From Stictocephala bisonia (Eukaryota > Arthropoda > Insecta > Hemiptera > Membracidae): a stretch of 64,000 nt of DNA. A model generated the notes under the pieces. The model saw only the letters and a program-made list of their open reading frames with translations. It was not told the DNA's origin and ran no database searches. Made by a program: the position numbers and the translations under genes. The stretch lies in contig JAQJVL010001112.1 in assembly GCA_035578905.1 (NCBI GenBank), forward strand, positions 186,001 through 250,000, in the 5' to 3' direction. Shown here piece after piece: positions 11,936 through 22,402 of the stretch (position 1 is its first letter; each line of letters begins with the position of its first letter).

Positions 11936-12645
11936 TCTTTTATTGCAAACAAACATTTAACATAAATGTATCACAATCGTCAGGTGGTAAATAAATATAT
12001 AAATATAGACAAATAAAACATATAGACAAATAAAACATTCATTCACATCAAGGTCGCAATCAAACATACAAAGATATTTCATACATTCTTAGTCTAATGG
12101 TGATTAGTCACTCAGATACAGTCCACAATCTCAGTTTTGAACTTTATTACAATTAATTTTTAATTTGCCCAGCGGCCAGTCATAAACTCATCAACTGAAT
12201 AAAATGATTTTGACAACAAAAACCGTTTCAAACGAGTTTTAAATATATTCGGAGAGTTAATATTTTTAATGCTTTCAGGAAGCTTGTTAATTAGCCCAAC
12301 GCCAAACACCTGGGGTAGATGATCGGTTACCGTTAGTCTGTGATGTTGAATTCTAAAGTTGTACCTTCCTCTCGTCTCATACTGGTGAACGCCTCTTCCT
12401 TGAGTCAGATCTACACCCGATCTACAGTGCAGAACTACATCAAGTACGTAGAGGCTGGGCAGGGTCAACAAACCAAGCTCCCCGAAAGTTGCTCTACACG
12501 ACTCTCTGTAACCTAGTTTGCCAATAATGCGGACTGCTTTTTTTTGGAATTTAAATACTCTCTCAAATCTTTGTTTAGAGCAGCCCCCCCAAAGTCGTAT
12601 ACCATACGCAAGATGCGGATATACTAATCCGTTAAGTATATTCAC
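11936..12645 (-). mobile_element. 3' end of a non-LTR retrotransposon
   Basis: A minus-strand unit made of the C-terminal 161 codons of an RT polyprotein, about 220 bases of 3' UTR ending in AATAAAAG, and a (TTA)n tail. The 5' break is sharp at about 12645. There gttaagtatattca (12631-12644) is repeated at 12649-12662, which may mark the truncation joint or a short target duplication. Confidence 0.75.
12160..12645 (-). pseudogene. C-terminal part of a non-LTR reverse transcriptase (post-polymerase domain)
   Basis: The 161-codon frame contains YPHLAYGIRLWGG, FKFQKKAVRII, CRATFGELGLLTLPSLYVLD, YETRGRYN, FGVGLINKLPESIKN and KTRLKRFLLSKSFYSVDEFM, in that order. This is the conserved region that follows the RT thumb in a common class of animal non-LTR elements (CR1/L2/Jockey-related in my experience; exact clade not assignable by eye). 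There is no internal stop or frameshift. Endonuclease and polymerase are absent, so the copy is a typical 5'-truncated insertion. The initial Met is simply an internal Met at the truncation point. Confidence 0.85.
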
Positions 12646-12662
12646 AAGTTAAGTATATTCAA

Positions 12663-13014
12663 ATGGCCCTAGTTGCTAAACTTTATTCTTCCCAAGAATT
12701 TTCCAACATTTATTGTTTCAATTTATATTCAATCGCAATATTTATTTATTTACTATATATCTATATCAACTCAAAACAACCACTTATATGGACTATGATC
12801 ATGAATTTACGTATTTATTGATTTACAATTTAAATTAACAATCTCAACACATTAACTTATACCAGACTCAATTCCCTCAATCAGTGAATTATATTTATCA
12901 TTAAATTACGATTATTATTATTAGCAACGTGATACTGTACTTGTATGAGTAATGTACAGGCCATCGGCTTACGCTTTGGTGTAAGTAAAACATAAATGAA
13001 CGCCCTTACAAAAT
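12663..13014. other. AT-rich stretch
   Basis: Nothing supported. Confidence 0.55.
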
Positions 13015-13811
13015 TTCCTTTCGTCTATAAATTTTATAGACGTTTCCCTTAACCCTGGAGGTGTTAAACAAATTTTAACATACCCCTGAACTCTATGTCT
13101 CCTGCAGATATGGGGTGTCCACGGGCCGTAGTGGATTCGGCGTCTGCCTGTCCCTCAGGGTCAGGTGGGCTGGTTTGGGTCTGGAGTCGCTTGCAGTCCC
13201 TTGAGGTGGCTTCTCTGGCACTCAGGATAGGCTGCAAGTCCATTCGTCCCTCAGGTTCAGGTTGGCCGCTCGTGAATTCATCCGGGGGTCGATATCACAA
13301 TGGGTTGGACCGTGGCTCCAAGTCCTCCTCCTAGCTCGTCCCGTGTTTGCTCTGCAGGGCGGGTTGACGAAGCCTAGGTAGTTTTGTACCTCTAGGTGCT
13401 GGTCCTCCCTATTGGTCTATTTCCCGAAGTCCTATCACTTTTTGATCTCTCCTCAGACTCCCCTTTTCTTTCCCAACTCTTTCCCTAGTATCTCATTCCC
13501 CCTACCACTCACTGGACACGCCTCCAAATCCGGAAATACCAATTACTATCAGTGGTCCTATTACGGATCACCATATAGGCCCGTTTTTGTGATGGACCTC
13601 AGCCGCATCAGCATTCATAGGCCTAATTTTTGGTGAGTCTACAATTTATTATTCTGATTATCGTGTGTACAGTGCTGACCCCTCTTCCTTGACATCCGAT
13701 CCCTTGCTTTCTGAGTTAACACTCTCAGGATCTCCTACTCAAATTTTACGTACTCTAAATCCTGTACGTATTTCCTGTTGTAATAAAACCTCTTTCTTAT
13801 TCCTACTGTAA

Positions 13812-13866
<55 letters not shown>
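13015..13866 (+). mobile_element. GC-richer unit ending in (ATT)n, probable retroelement 3' end
   Basis: Base composition shifts sharply at about 13015 and returns near 13800. The unit contains a palindrome (gtctataaattttatagac, about 13023-13041) and two related blocks with tccctcaggKtcaggtKgg (about 13152 and 13242). It ends with TAATAAAACC, then (ATT)n at 13815-13866. It has no recognisable coding frame. The polyadenylation-like signal plus trinucleotide tail suggest the 3' region of a non-LTR element or a long SINE on the plus strand. Confidence 0.45.
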
Positions 13867-13867
<1 letters not shown>

Positions 13868-14252
13868 AATGTTATTATAAATGTTTAAAATTATGAGAAA
13901 ATCGAGTACCATCTTTAGGTAAACCTCAAATGTTTACAGTGTTCTATAGACCACTTTGGAGTTAAAAAAGGCTTATGAATAAAGCAATGTGTTTTTCATT
14001 TGATTTTTGTATGAGTCTTAGATTCAACTTATTTTAAAGTAAAAGCTACACATAATAACATTTATAATTATGTATAATCTTTTATAGCTTATCAAATATT
14101 ATACGAAACGAGACTATTTAAGAAATATTTGAATCTAAATCACATTGGGTCATATTATCTATGTAAATCAAGGAAGCGAATTGATCAGACAAAACAGGTC
14201 TTTAGCATGGTTTATCATTATTTCAATAACCATTGGCATGTTGTGGCTTAAG
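13867..14252. other. AT-rich stretch before the 74-bp satellite
   Basis: Nothing supported. Confidence 0.55.
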
Positions 14253-17200
14253 AAATGCACTTACGGCCAGTAGTAGCTCATCATTACCAGTCTATAGGTA
14301 ACGTAAACTACTAGGGGACAAATATAATGCATACTTATTACCGGTAGCAGCTCAACACTACCGGTCCATAGATAAGGTAAACTACTAGGGGGAAAATATA
14401 ATGTATACTTACTATCGGTAGTAGATCAACACTACCGGTCCATAGGTAAGGTAAACTACTAGAAGGCAACTATAATGCATACATACTATCGGTAGTAGAT
14501 CAACACTACCGGTCCATAGGTAAGGTAAACTACTAGGAGACAAATATAATGCATAATTATTACCGGTAGCAGCTCAAAACTACCGGTCCATAGATAAGGT
14601 AAACTACTTGGGGACAAATATAATGCATACTTACTATCGGTAGTAGATCAACACTACCGGTCCATAGATAAGGTAAACTACTAGAGGGCAAATATAATAC
14701 ATACTTACTATCGGTAGTAGATCAACACTACCGGTCCATAGATAAGGTAAACTACTAGGGGACAAATATAATGCATACTTACTATCGGTAGTAGATCAAC
14801 ACTACCGGTCCATAGGTAAGGTAAACTACTAGGGGGCAAATAAATAACATACTTACTACCAGCAGTAGCTCAACACTACCGGTCCATAGATAAGGTAAAC
14901 TACTAGGGGACAAATATAATGCATACTTACTATCGGTAGTAGATCAACACTACCGGTCCATAGATAAGGTAAACTAGTAGGGGACAAATATAATACATAC
15001 TTACTACCGGCAGTAGCTCAACACTACCGGTCCATAGATAAGGTAAACTACTAGGGGACAAATATAATACATACTTACTATCGGTAGTAGATCAACACTA
15101 CCGGTCCATAGATAAGGTAAACTAGTAGGGGACAAATATAATACATACTTACTACTGGCAGTTGCTCAACACTACCGGTCCATAGATAAGGTAAACTACT
15201 AGGGGACAAATATAATGCATACTTACTATCGGTAGTAGATCAACACTACCGGTCCATAGATAAGGTAAACTACTAGGGGACAAATATATTGCAAATTTAC
15301 TACCGGTGGCAGCGCAACACTAGCTGTCCATAGATAAGGTAAACTACTAGGTGGAAAATATAATACATACTTACTACCGGCAGTAGCACAACACTACTGG
15401 TCCATAGGTAAGATAAACTACAAGCGAACAAATATAATGTATACTTACTACCGGTAGCAGCTCAACACTAGCTGTCCATAGATAAGGTAAACTACTAGGG
15501 GGAAAATATAATACATACTTACTACCGGCAGTAGCTCAACACTACCGGTCCACAGATAAAATAAACTACTAGCGAACAAATACAATCATACTTACTACCG
15601 GTACTAGCTCAACACTACCGGTCCATAGGTAAAGTAAACTTATAGGGGGCAATTATAATTAATGCTTATTTACTACCTGTAGTAACTCAACACTACCGAT
15701 CCATAGATAAGGTAAACTATTAGGGGGCAAATATAATGATTACTTACTACCGGTAGTAGCTCAATACTACCGATCCATCCATAAGGTAGAACACTAGGGG
15801 GCAAATATAATAATTACTTACTATAGGTAGTAGCTCAACACTACCGGTCCATAGATAAGGTAAACTACTAGGGGACAAATATAATGCATACTTACTATCG
15901 GTAGTAGATCAACACTACCGGTCCATAGATAAGGTAAACTAGTAGGGGACAAATATAATACATACTTACTACCGGCAGTAGCTCAACACTACCGGTCCAT
16001 AGATAAGGTAAACTACTAGGGGACAAATATAATACATACTTACTACCGGTACTAGCTCAACACTACCGGTCTATAGGTAAAGTAAACTTATAGGGGGCAA
16101 TTATAATTAATGCTTATTTACTACCTGTAGTAACTCAACACTACCGATCCATAGATAAGGTAAACTATTAGGGGGCAAATACAATGATTACTTACTACCG
16201 GTAGTAGCTCAATACTACCGATCCATCCATAAGGTAGAACACTAGGGGGCAAATATAATGATTACTTACTACCGGTAGTAGGTCAACACTACCGGTCCAT
16301 CGATAAGATAAACTACTAGGGGGCAAATATAATGATTACTTACTACCGATAGTAACTCAACACTACCGGTCCATCGATAAGATAAACTACTAGGGGGCAA
16401 ATATAATGATTACTTACTACCGGTAGTAGCTCAACACTACCGGTCCATCGATAAGATAAACTACTAGGGGGCAAATATAATGATTACTTACTACCGGTAG
16501 TAACTCAACACTACCGGTCCATCGATAAGGTAAACTACTAGGGGGCAAATATAATGCATACTTACTACTGGTAGTAGCTTAACACTACCGTTCCATAAGT
16601 AAGGTAAACTACTAGGGGGTAAATATAATGCATACTTACTACTGGTAGTATCTCACACTGCCGGTCCATAAATAAGTTAAACTACTAGGAGGCAAATATA
16701 ATGCATACTTACTACTGGTAGTAGCTTAACACTACCGTTCCATAGGTAAGGTAAACTACTAGGAGGCAAATATAATGCATACTTACTACTTGTAGTAACT
16801 CACACTGCCAGTCCATAAATAAGGTAAACTACTAGGGGGCAAATATACTGCATACTTACTACCTGTAGTAGCTCTACACTACCGGTCCATAAATAAGGTA
16901 AACTACTAGGGGGCAAATATAATAATTACCTACTACAGGTAGTAACTCAACACTACCGGTCCATCGATAACGTAAGCTACTAGGGGCAAATATAATACAT
17001 ATTTACTACTGGTAGTAGCTCAACACTACCTGTCCATCGATAAGGTAAACTACTAGGGTGCAAATATAATGTATACTTACTAACAGTAGTAGATCAACAC
17101 TACCGGTCCATAGGTAACGTAAACTACTAGCGGACAAATATACTGCATACTTACTACCAGTAGTAGCTCTACAATACTGGTCCATATATAAGGTAAACTA

Positions 17201-17517
17201 CTAGGAGGCAAATATAATGCATACTTAATAACGGTAGTAACTCAACAATTCCGGTCCATAGGTAAGGTAAACTACTAGGGGGCAAATATAATGATTATTT
17301 GCTACTGGTAGTAACTCAACACTACAGGTCCATAGGTAAGGTATACTACTAGGGGAAAAATATATTGCATATATTATACCGGTAGCAGCTCAACACTATG
17401 GGTCATAGGTAAGGTAATCTACTAGGGAGTAAATATAATGCATACTTACTACCGGTAGTAGCTCAACAATTCCGGTCCATAGATAAGGTAAACTACTAGC
17501 AAAAAAATATATTGCAT
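14253..17517 (+). repeat. 74-bp satellite, left block (about 44 units)
   Basis: Head-to-tail units of 74 bases, for example c14763 to c14837. Each unit contains tactaccggtagta, a perfect 14-base palindrome in many units, then agctcaac and actaccggt. This allows an alternative 9-bp hairpin, ACCGGTAGT/ACTACCGGT. Sub-types alternate (tatcggtagtagatc versus taccggtagcagctc). Three consecutive units around 15590-15815 are duplicated at 16038-16263, an offset of 448 bases or six units. The block ends where a Penelope-like element has inserted. Confidence 0.97.
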
Positions 17518-17690
17518 TAACAACTAGTTCTTCCTGTGTCAACCGCGTCAAAGGACTATTTACAATATATACAGTTCCAGACGTTTCGTCCATGCTACGA
17601 TGTGGCATCCTCAGTGGTTAGGCTGAGACTGAAGGTCAGTCAGAAGGCAGCAGTCACTCTGTCCAATATATAGCGATGGCGCAGCTGTCA
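17518..17690 (-). repeat. Penelope-like element terminal repeat, 3' side
   Basis: Begins taacaactagttcttcc and ends near gcgatggcgcagctgt. It is inverted relative to 19343-19507 with over 85 percent identity by eye, apart from a short indel (tcagtcagaaggcagcagtc against tcagcagtc). Confidence 0.9.
17577..17617 (-). ncRNA. Hammerhead-ribozyme-like motif, minus-strand copy
   Basis: On the minus strand the order is CCA, CTGAGGA (17608-17614), a short stem-loop, GAAAC and GTC, then TGG. CTGANGA, GAAA and a GTC cleavage triplet are the hammerhead core. CCA/TGG can form helix I, and the palindromic ACGT between the core strands could pair between two molecules as a minimal helix III. Helix II here has one mismatch (GGAC where the other copy has GGGC). 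Hammerheads are known in Penelope-like elements; activity here is inferred only. Confidence 0.5.
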
Positions 17691-17747
17691 AGTGTCACAT
17701 AGGCCAACTGACCCGAATCTGAGGTCACGTACGCACTTCCGCGCAAG

Positions 17748-19355
17748 CTATGATATTTTTAACTTCTTAAGAACTGGTCCCCATATTCTTGGCAACTTCA
17801 TGCTATCTTCTTTGTTAAAATTATCCCCTCTTTTGTATATTTCAATGGCTTCCCTAACTCTTCTCGGATAATAAAACGGGATGTTGGCCAATACTCTGGT
17901 CTTGTCAAATAAAATTCCATGTTTAGTAAGGGCACTATGTTCTGCTACTGCTGACTTATCGACATCTTTGTTCTTAGTATGTCTTATATGCTCCTTTAGT
18001 CTTGTTGATACTTGTCTCTTCGTTTCTCCTATATAAACTGAACCGCAGTCACATTGTATTTAATAGACGCCAGGCGTAGATAGAGGTATCTTATCTTTAT
18101 AAGGTGGAAGTAAATCTTGTAGTCTATTCGGTGGCCTAAATATTGTCTTGATGTCATTCTTCTTTAAAATTCTTCCAATTTTGTCTGTTGTTCCTTTGAT
18201 ATAAGGTAAATACGCGATTGGTTTTCTTGCATTGGTCGATTGCTGTCCTCCATCTTGATTGGCTGAACTATTATTGGTCTGCTGGTTTCCTATTGGTTGA
18301 GCTTCTTTATTTAATTTAGATATTTGTTTCTTGAAAGCCCTGTTGATGTCCATCTTGTTATATCCATTACAATTCAATGTAGTTTTTAGCAGGTGTTTTT
18401 CTCCATTCCAGCTTTCTTTGTCCGATATGTGGATTACTCTGTTTATAAGGGTATTTATGACGGATATTTTCTGGGATGGATGGTGATGTGAGGCGGCATT
18501 CAGATATCTGTTCGTATGGGTTGGTTTGCAGTATACTGCATGGCCTATTGATCCATCTATCTTCCGTGTAGTAAGAACATCCAGGAACGCCAGTTGTTTT
18601 CCCCTCTCGATCTCCATGGTGAACTTTATGTTGGGATGGATTGAATTCAGATGAAGTAAAAACCCATCCAGAGCGTCCCTTCCATTTCCATGTGGCCAGA
18701 ACGCCCAAACGTCATCCATGTAACGAAGCCAGTTCCTAGGTTTATGTTCAGCTGATTGTACAGCCATCTTCTCGAAGTGTTCCATGTACAAGTTAGCTGC
18801 TACTGGTGATAAAGGTGAACCCATTGCTGCTCCATCTACTTGTTCATAGAACTTGCCATCGAAGTAGAAAAACGTTTATCGTAGGCATAGGTCCACAAGT
18901 TCAGCTAATTCAGGGCTTAGGATGTCCTTGATTAGTTCTACAGTTTCAGAAATCGGCACCTTGGTGAAAAGTGACTCTACATCGAAACTTACAAGGATGT
19001 CATCTTCATAAAGTGTAATCCCTCTTAAGATGCTGTCCCTCTTAAAATGTCCGGAATCCTTCACAAAAGATTCAGTCTTCCCAACGTATTCACTTAAGTG
19101 CTTCGTTATAAATTTGGCAATCTTGTAAGTGGGGGATCCTATTGAACTGATGATTGGACGCATAGGTATGTTATCCTTGTGAATCTACGATAATCCGTAT
19201 AACAAAGGAGGCCTCGGATCTGATGTGATTAAACTATTCTTGATGTTGTCTTCTAAGTGAACTGCCGATTTGATTGCCTTTGTTACTGCCGTACATTTTC
19301 TTCTAGTAGGATTTCTAATGTTTTTATAGGGCCCTTCTTGTAACAGCTGCACCAT
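17748..19355 (-). pseudogene. Penelope-like RT plus GIY-YIG endonuclease, three in-frame stops
   Basis: One continuous minus-strand frame of 536 codons, without frameshifts, is interrupted only by TAG at 19185-19187, TAA at 18876-18878 and TAA at 18060-18062. The RT part shows PPLLYGLS-stop-IHKDN, RPIISSIGSPTYKIAKF, motif A FDVESLFTKVP, FYEQVDGAAMGSPLSP and the catalytic RYMDD, followed by KPTHTNRYL and SHHHPSQK. The C-terminal endonuclease part shows AYLPYIKGTTDKI, GVY-stop-IQCDCG, VYIGET, TRLKEHIRH and AVAEHS, and ends at TAG 17748-17750. From my memory of the family, Lys is usual at the first and third stop positions, so single A-to-T changes would explain both. The N-terminal region is missing at the terminal-repeat joint. 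The protein would have copied RNA primed at nicked DNA. Confidence 0.9.
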
Positions 19356-19507
19356 CGCTATATATGAAGCAGAGTGACTGCTGACCTTCAGTCTCAGCCT
19401 AACCACTGAGGATGCCACATCGTAGCATGGGCGAAACGTCTGGAACTGTATATATTGTATACAGTGTCCTTTGACGCGGTTGACACCGGAAGAACTAGTT
19501 GTTAATA
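19343..19507 (+). repeat. Penelope-like element terminal repeat, 5' side
   Basis: Reverse complement of 17518-17690. The RT frame starts inside or directly at its inner edge (19355), so the repeat replaced the original 5' coding part. Confidence 0.9.
19403..19443 (+). ncRNA. Hammerhead-ribozyme-like motif, plus-strand copy
   Basis: CCA (19403-19405), CTGAGGA (19406-19412), one unpaired T, GCC (19414-19416), a 13-base loop, GGC (19430-19432), GAAA (19433-19436) and a GTC triplet ending at 19440, then TGG (19441-19443) pairing with CCA. Helix II is three clean G-C pairs in this copy. Helix III would be only the palindromic ACGT, which fits the minimal, dimer-acting hammerheads described for Penelope-like elements. 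A covariance-model score would decide. Confidence 0.55.
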
Positions 19508-19536
19508 ATGACTCCAGCCGCTTAAGCTTACGAAAT

Positions 19537-20972
19537 AAAATATATTGCATACTAACTACCAGTAGTAGATCAACACTTCTGGTCCATAGGTAAGGTATAC
19601 TACTAGGGGTCAAATATATTGCATATTTAATACCGGTAGCAGCTCAACACTACCGGTCCATAGGTAAGGAAAACTACTAGGGGTAAATGTAATGGATGCT
19701 TACTACCGGTAGTAGCTCAACACTACCGGTCCATAGGTAAGGTAAATTACTTGGGGGCCATATAATGCATACTTACTACCGGTATTAGCTCAACACTACT
19801 GGTCCATAGATAAGGTAAACTACTAGGGGGCAAACATATTGCATACCTACTACCTGTAGTAGCTCAACACTACAGGTTCTTAGATAGTGTAAACTACTAG
19901 CTGACAAATATATTGAATTTTTACTACCATAGTAGCTATACACACCTGGTCCATAAATAAGGTAAACTACTAGGGGGCATATATTGCATACTTACTACCG
20001 GTACAAGCTCAACACTACCGGTTCATAGATAAACTAACTTATAATAAACTACTAATAAACTACTAGCGGAGAAATATATTGCATACTTACTACCGGTAGT
20101 ACCTCTAAAATTCTGGTCCATAGATAAGGTAATCTACTAGGGGACAAATATAATGTGTACTAACTACCGGTAGTTGATCAACACTACCGGTCCATAGGTA
20201 AGGTAAACTACTAGGGGGCAAACATATTGCATACTTACTACCGGTAGCAGCTCAACAATTCTGGTCCATAAATAAGGTAAACCACTAGGGGACAAATATA
20301 ATTTGTACTAACTACCGGTAGTTGATCAACACTACCGGTCCATAGGTAAGGTAAACTACTAGAGGGAAAACATATTGCATACTTGCTACCGGTAGTAGCT
20401 CAACAATTCTGGTCCATAGATAAGGTAAACTACTAGGGGGAAAATATAATGTGTACATACTACCGGTAGCAGCTCAACATTACCGGTTCATAGGTAAGGT
20501 TAACTACTAGCGGGCAAATATATTGCATATTTACTACCGATAGTAGCTCCACACTACTGGTCCATAGATAAGGTAAACTACTAGGGGACAAATATAATGT
20601 GTACTTACTACCGGTAGCAGCTCAACACTACCGGTTCATAGGTAAGGTTAACTACTAGCGGGCAAATATATTGCATATTTACTACCGATAGTAGCTCCAC
20701 ACTACTGGTCCATAGATAAGGTAAACTACTAGGGGACAAATATAATGTGTACTTACTACCGGTAGCAGCTCAACACTACCGGTTCATAGATAAGTTTAAC
20801 TACTGGGGGTAAAATATATTGCATATTTACTACCGATAGCAGCTCAACAATTCTGGTCCATAGATAAGGTAAACTACTAGGGGGCAAAAATATTGCATAC
20901 TTACAACCGGTACTAGCTCAACACTACCGGTCCATAGGTAAGGTAAACTACTATGGGACAGATATATTGCAC
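19537..20972 (+). repeat. 74-bp satellite, right block (about 19 units)
   Basis: Same unit and orientation as 14253-17517, resuming after the Penelope-like insertion with the duplicated aaatatattgcat. Around 20455-20750 two-unit blocks alternate (ggttcataggtaaggttaac, then gatagtagctccacac) with a 148-base period, a dimeric higher-order pattern. An irregular unit with a short duplication (aataaactact) lies at about 20038-20062. Confidence 0.97.
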
Positions 20973-22294
20973 ATGACATATAAATAAATATATTACTATT
21001 CTTTTTGGAAGGTAATTCAATTAAAATAATTATTTCTTTTACATGGGTTTGTTTTTAAAATATACAGCTCAACCATTTTATTCTTTATTTGAAATAATAG
21101 TTTTTAAATAGGATATTCAGTGGGTATGTAACCAAATTATATAACACTTATTAATGACATTACGTTTTTTCAAATAATGTAGATCTTGCAACTAATATTT
21201 TAAATTACAATCTAATAAGGGGTATCAAATTAGTATACTGGTATACTTTTTATTCGTATTGAAATATTCTTTTACTAATGAAATATGACAATACTGTTTT
21301 TTTGAGCAAATTTGCATATATTAAAATGCATGCCTGACTTGCCTTTTTTGAATACATGCATGAGTTCAATGCAAAACATTGAAATGTCTCTACCCATATG
21401 AACTGTACCTCGTTATTTTTTATTCACCTTAAAAAACAGTTTTAAAGGCAAAGTAACAATACAACTAATTTAACTTCATATACTTAGCGAAATAAACACG
21501 TGGAAATCATAGTTATAAATTACACTTTTAAAGTGTAACTTTTTATTGTGTATTAACAATTTCCGTTGTATACAAAATAACGATTTATTTTATCACATAA
21601 CATGTACGACATCTGGGAGTGGTATCGTAACAGGGTGTTTGTAGATTTTTTGGCTGAATGTTTCTTCATAGTAGATGAGCATTAATATCAAGAAAAAAAA
21701 TCTGATACAAGGAACAAAAATATGCTTGTGTTTTTTTTTTTCAGCAGAAAATCCGAAAACATTTACGAAAACCAGGAACATGTTTTTCCTTAAATATGGT
21801 AATGTGGTTACTAAAATTATGCAAGATGTTTTCCTAACTACGAATATGACAAGGTCAAATAAATTGTTCCATTATGAAGCACGTTAGCACAGGGAATGTG
21901 CTGAATTCACTAGAGTTACATTCCGTTAGGTAAGGGCTAAGTTGGGTACTGATAGGTTAGATTATGTTAGGTTTGGTAGGGTTATGTTCGGTTATCTTAG
22001 GTAAAATTGAAAGGTTTTAACCAACCATGCTATAAACCAATTATTTACGAACAGAATGTATTTTCCGTGCTTCCTCAGTTTTGTAATTATTATGGCTCTT
22101 CCGCTAAAAAAAAGATCTTGTTTCCTAGCTATTCATCTATAGTAGAAAATTGTTTAGCCGAAAAATTGACAAAGCCATTGTTTTATATTACTATTTTCAT
22201 AGCATAAGGGTTATGTAGTTAAATATATCAGAAAATGTGGAAATGATTCTCAAATCGAAATAAAATGACGATCTTAAACAAGAGTACTCACGCG
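20973..22294. other. AT-rich intergenic stretch
   Basis: I see no supported gene. A G/T-rich stretch with several ttaggt and ggtta words lies at about 21925-22000. Confidence 0.55.
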
Positions 22295-22396
22295 TTATTG
22301 GTTTGCCAACTTTTGCCATTTCCACGCTGGAATCGACCTCTTATTGGGCTTTATTTCCCTGGAGGGGTTGGATGCAATAAAGGGTAATACTCTATC
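22295..22396 (-). other. Short open segment of unknown origin
   Basis: A GC-richer patch opens a 33-codon minus-strand frame reading DRVLPFIASNPSREIKPNKR and then IPAWKWQKLANQ, closed by TAA at 22295-22297. Composition and residue mix look more protein-like than the surroundings. I do not recognise a domain. There is no start codon or convincing acceptor at its 5' side, so it may be a transposon coding fragment or chance. Confidence 0.25.
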
Positions 22397-22402
22397 CGAT
22401 AA

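Larger units (their letters stand above)
17518..19536 (-). mobile_element. Penelope-like element inserted in the 74-bp satellite
   Basis: The satellite breaks at about 17517 and resumes at 19537. The stretch aaatatattgcat is present on both sides, consistent with a target-site duplication of about 13 bases. The insert has inverted terminal repeats of about 165 bases (17518-17690 and 19343-19507) and a short extra stretch (19508-19536) at its 5' side. Between them, on the minus strand, is an RT plus GIY-YIG frame. Inverted partial terminal repeats, the RT/GIY-YIG combination and hammerhead-like motifs are hallmarks of Penelope-like elements. The copy lacks the N-terminal part of the protein. 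Confidence 0.9.

Noticed and set aside
17748..19355. Stop-codon reassignment or readthrough in the Penelope frame
   Set aside because: Insect nuclear genes use the standard code; three stops in a truncated copy are simpler as mutations.
14253..20972. Possible CRISPR-like array because of short palindromes and regular spacing
   Set aside because: The whole 74-bp unit is conserved, so there are no variable spacers and no cas genes; the sequence is eukaryotic.
21917..22005. Degenerate TTAGG-like telomeric sequence
   Set aside because: The ttaggt/ggtta words are irregular and not in tandem register; similar low-complexity patches are common.
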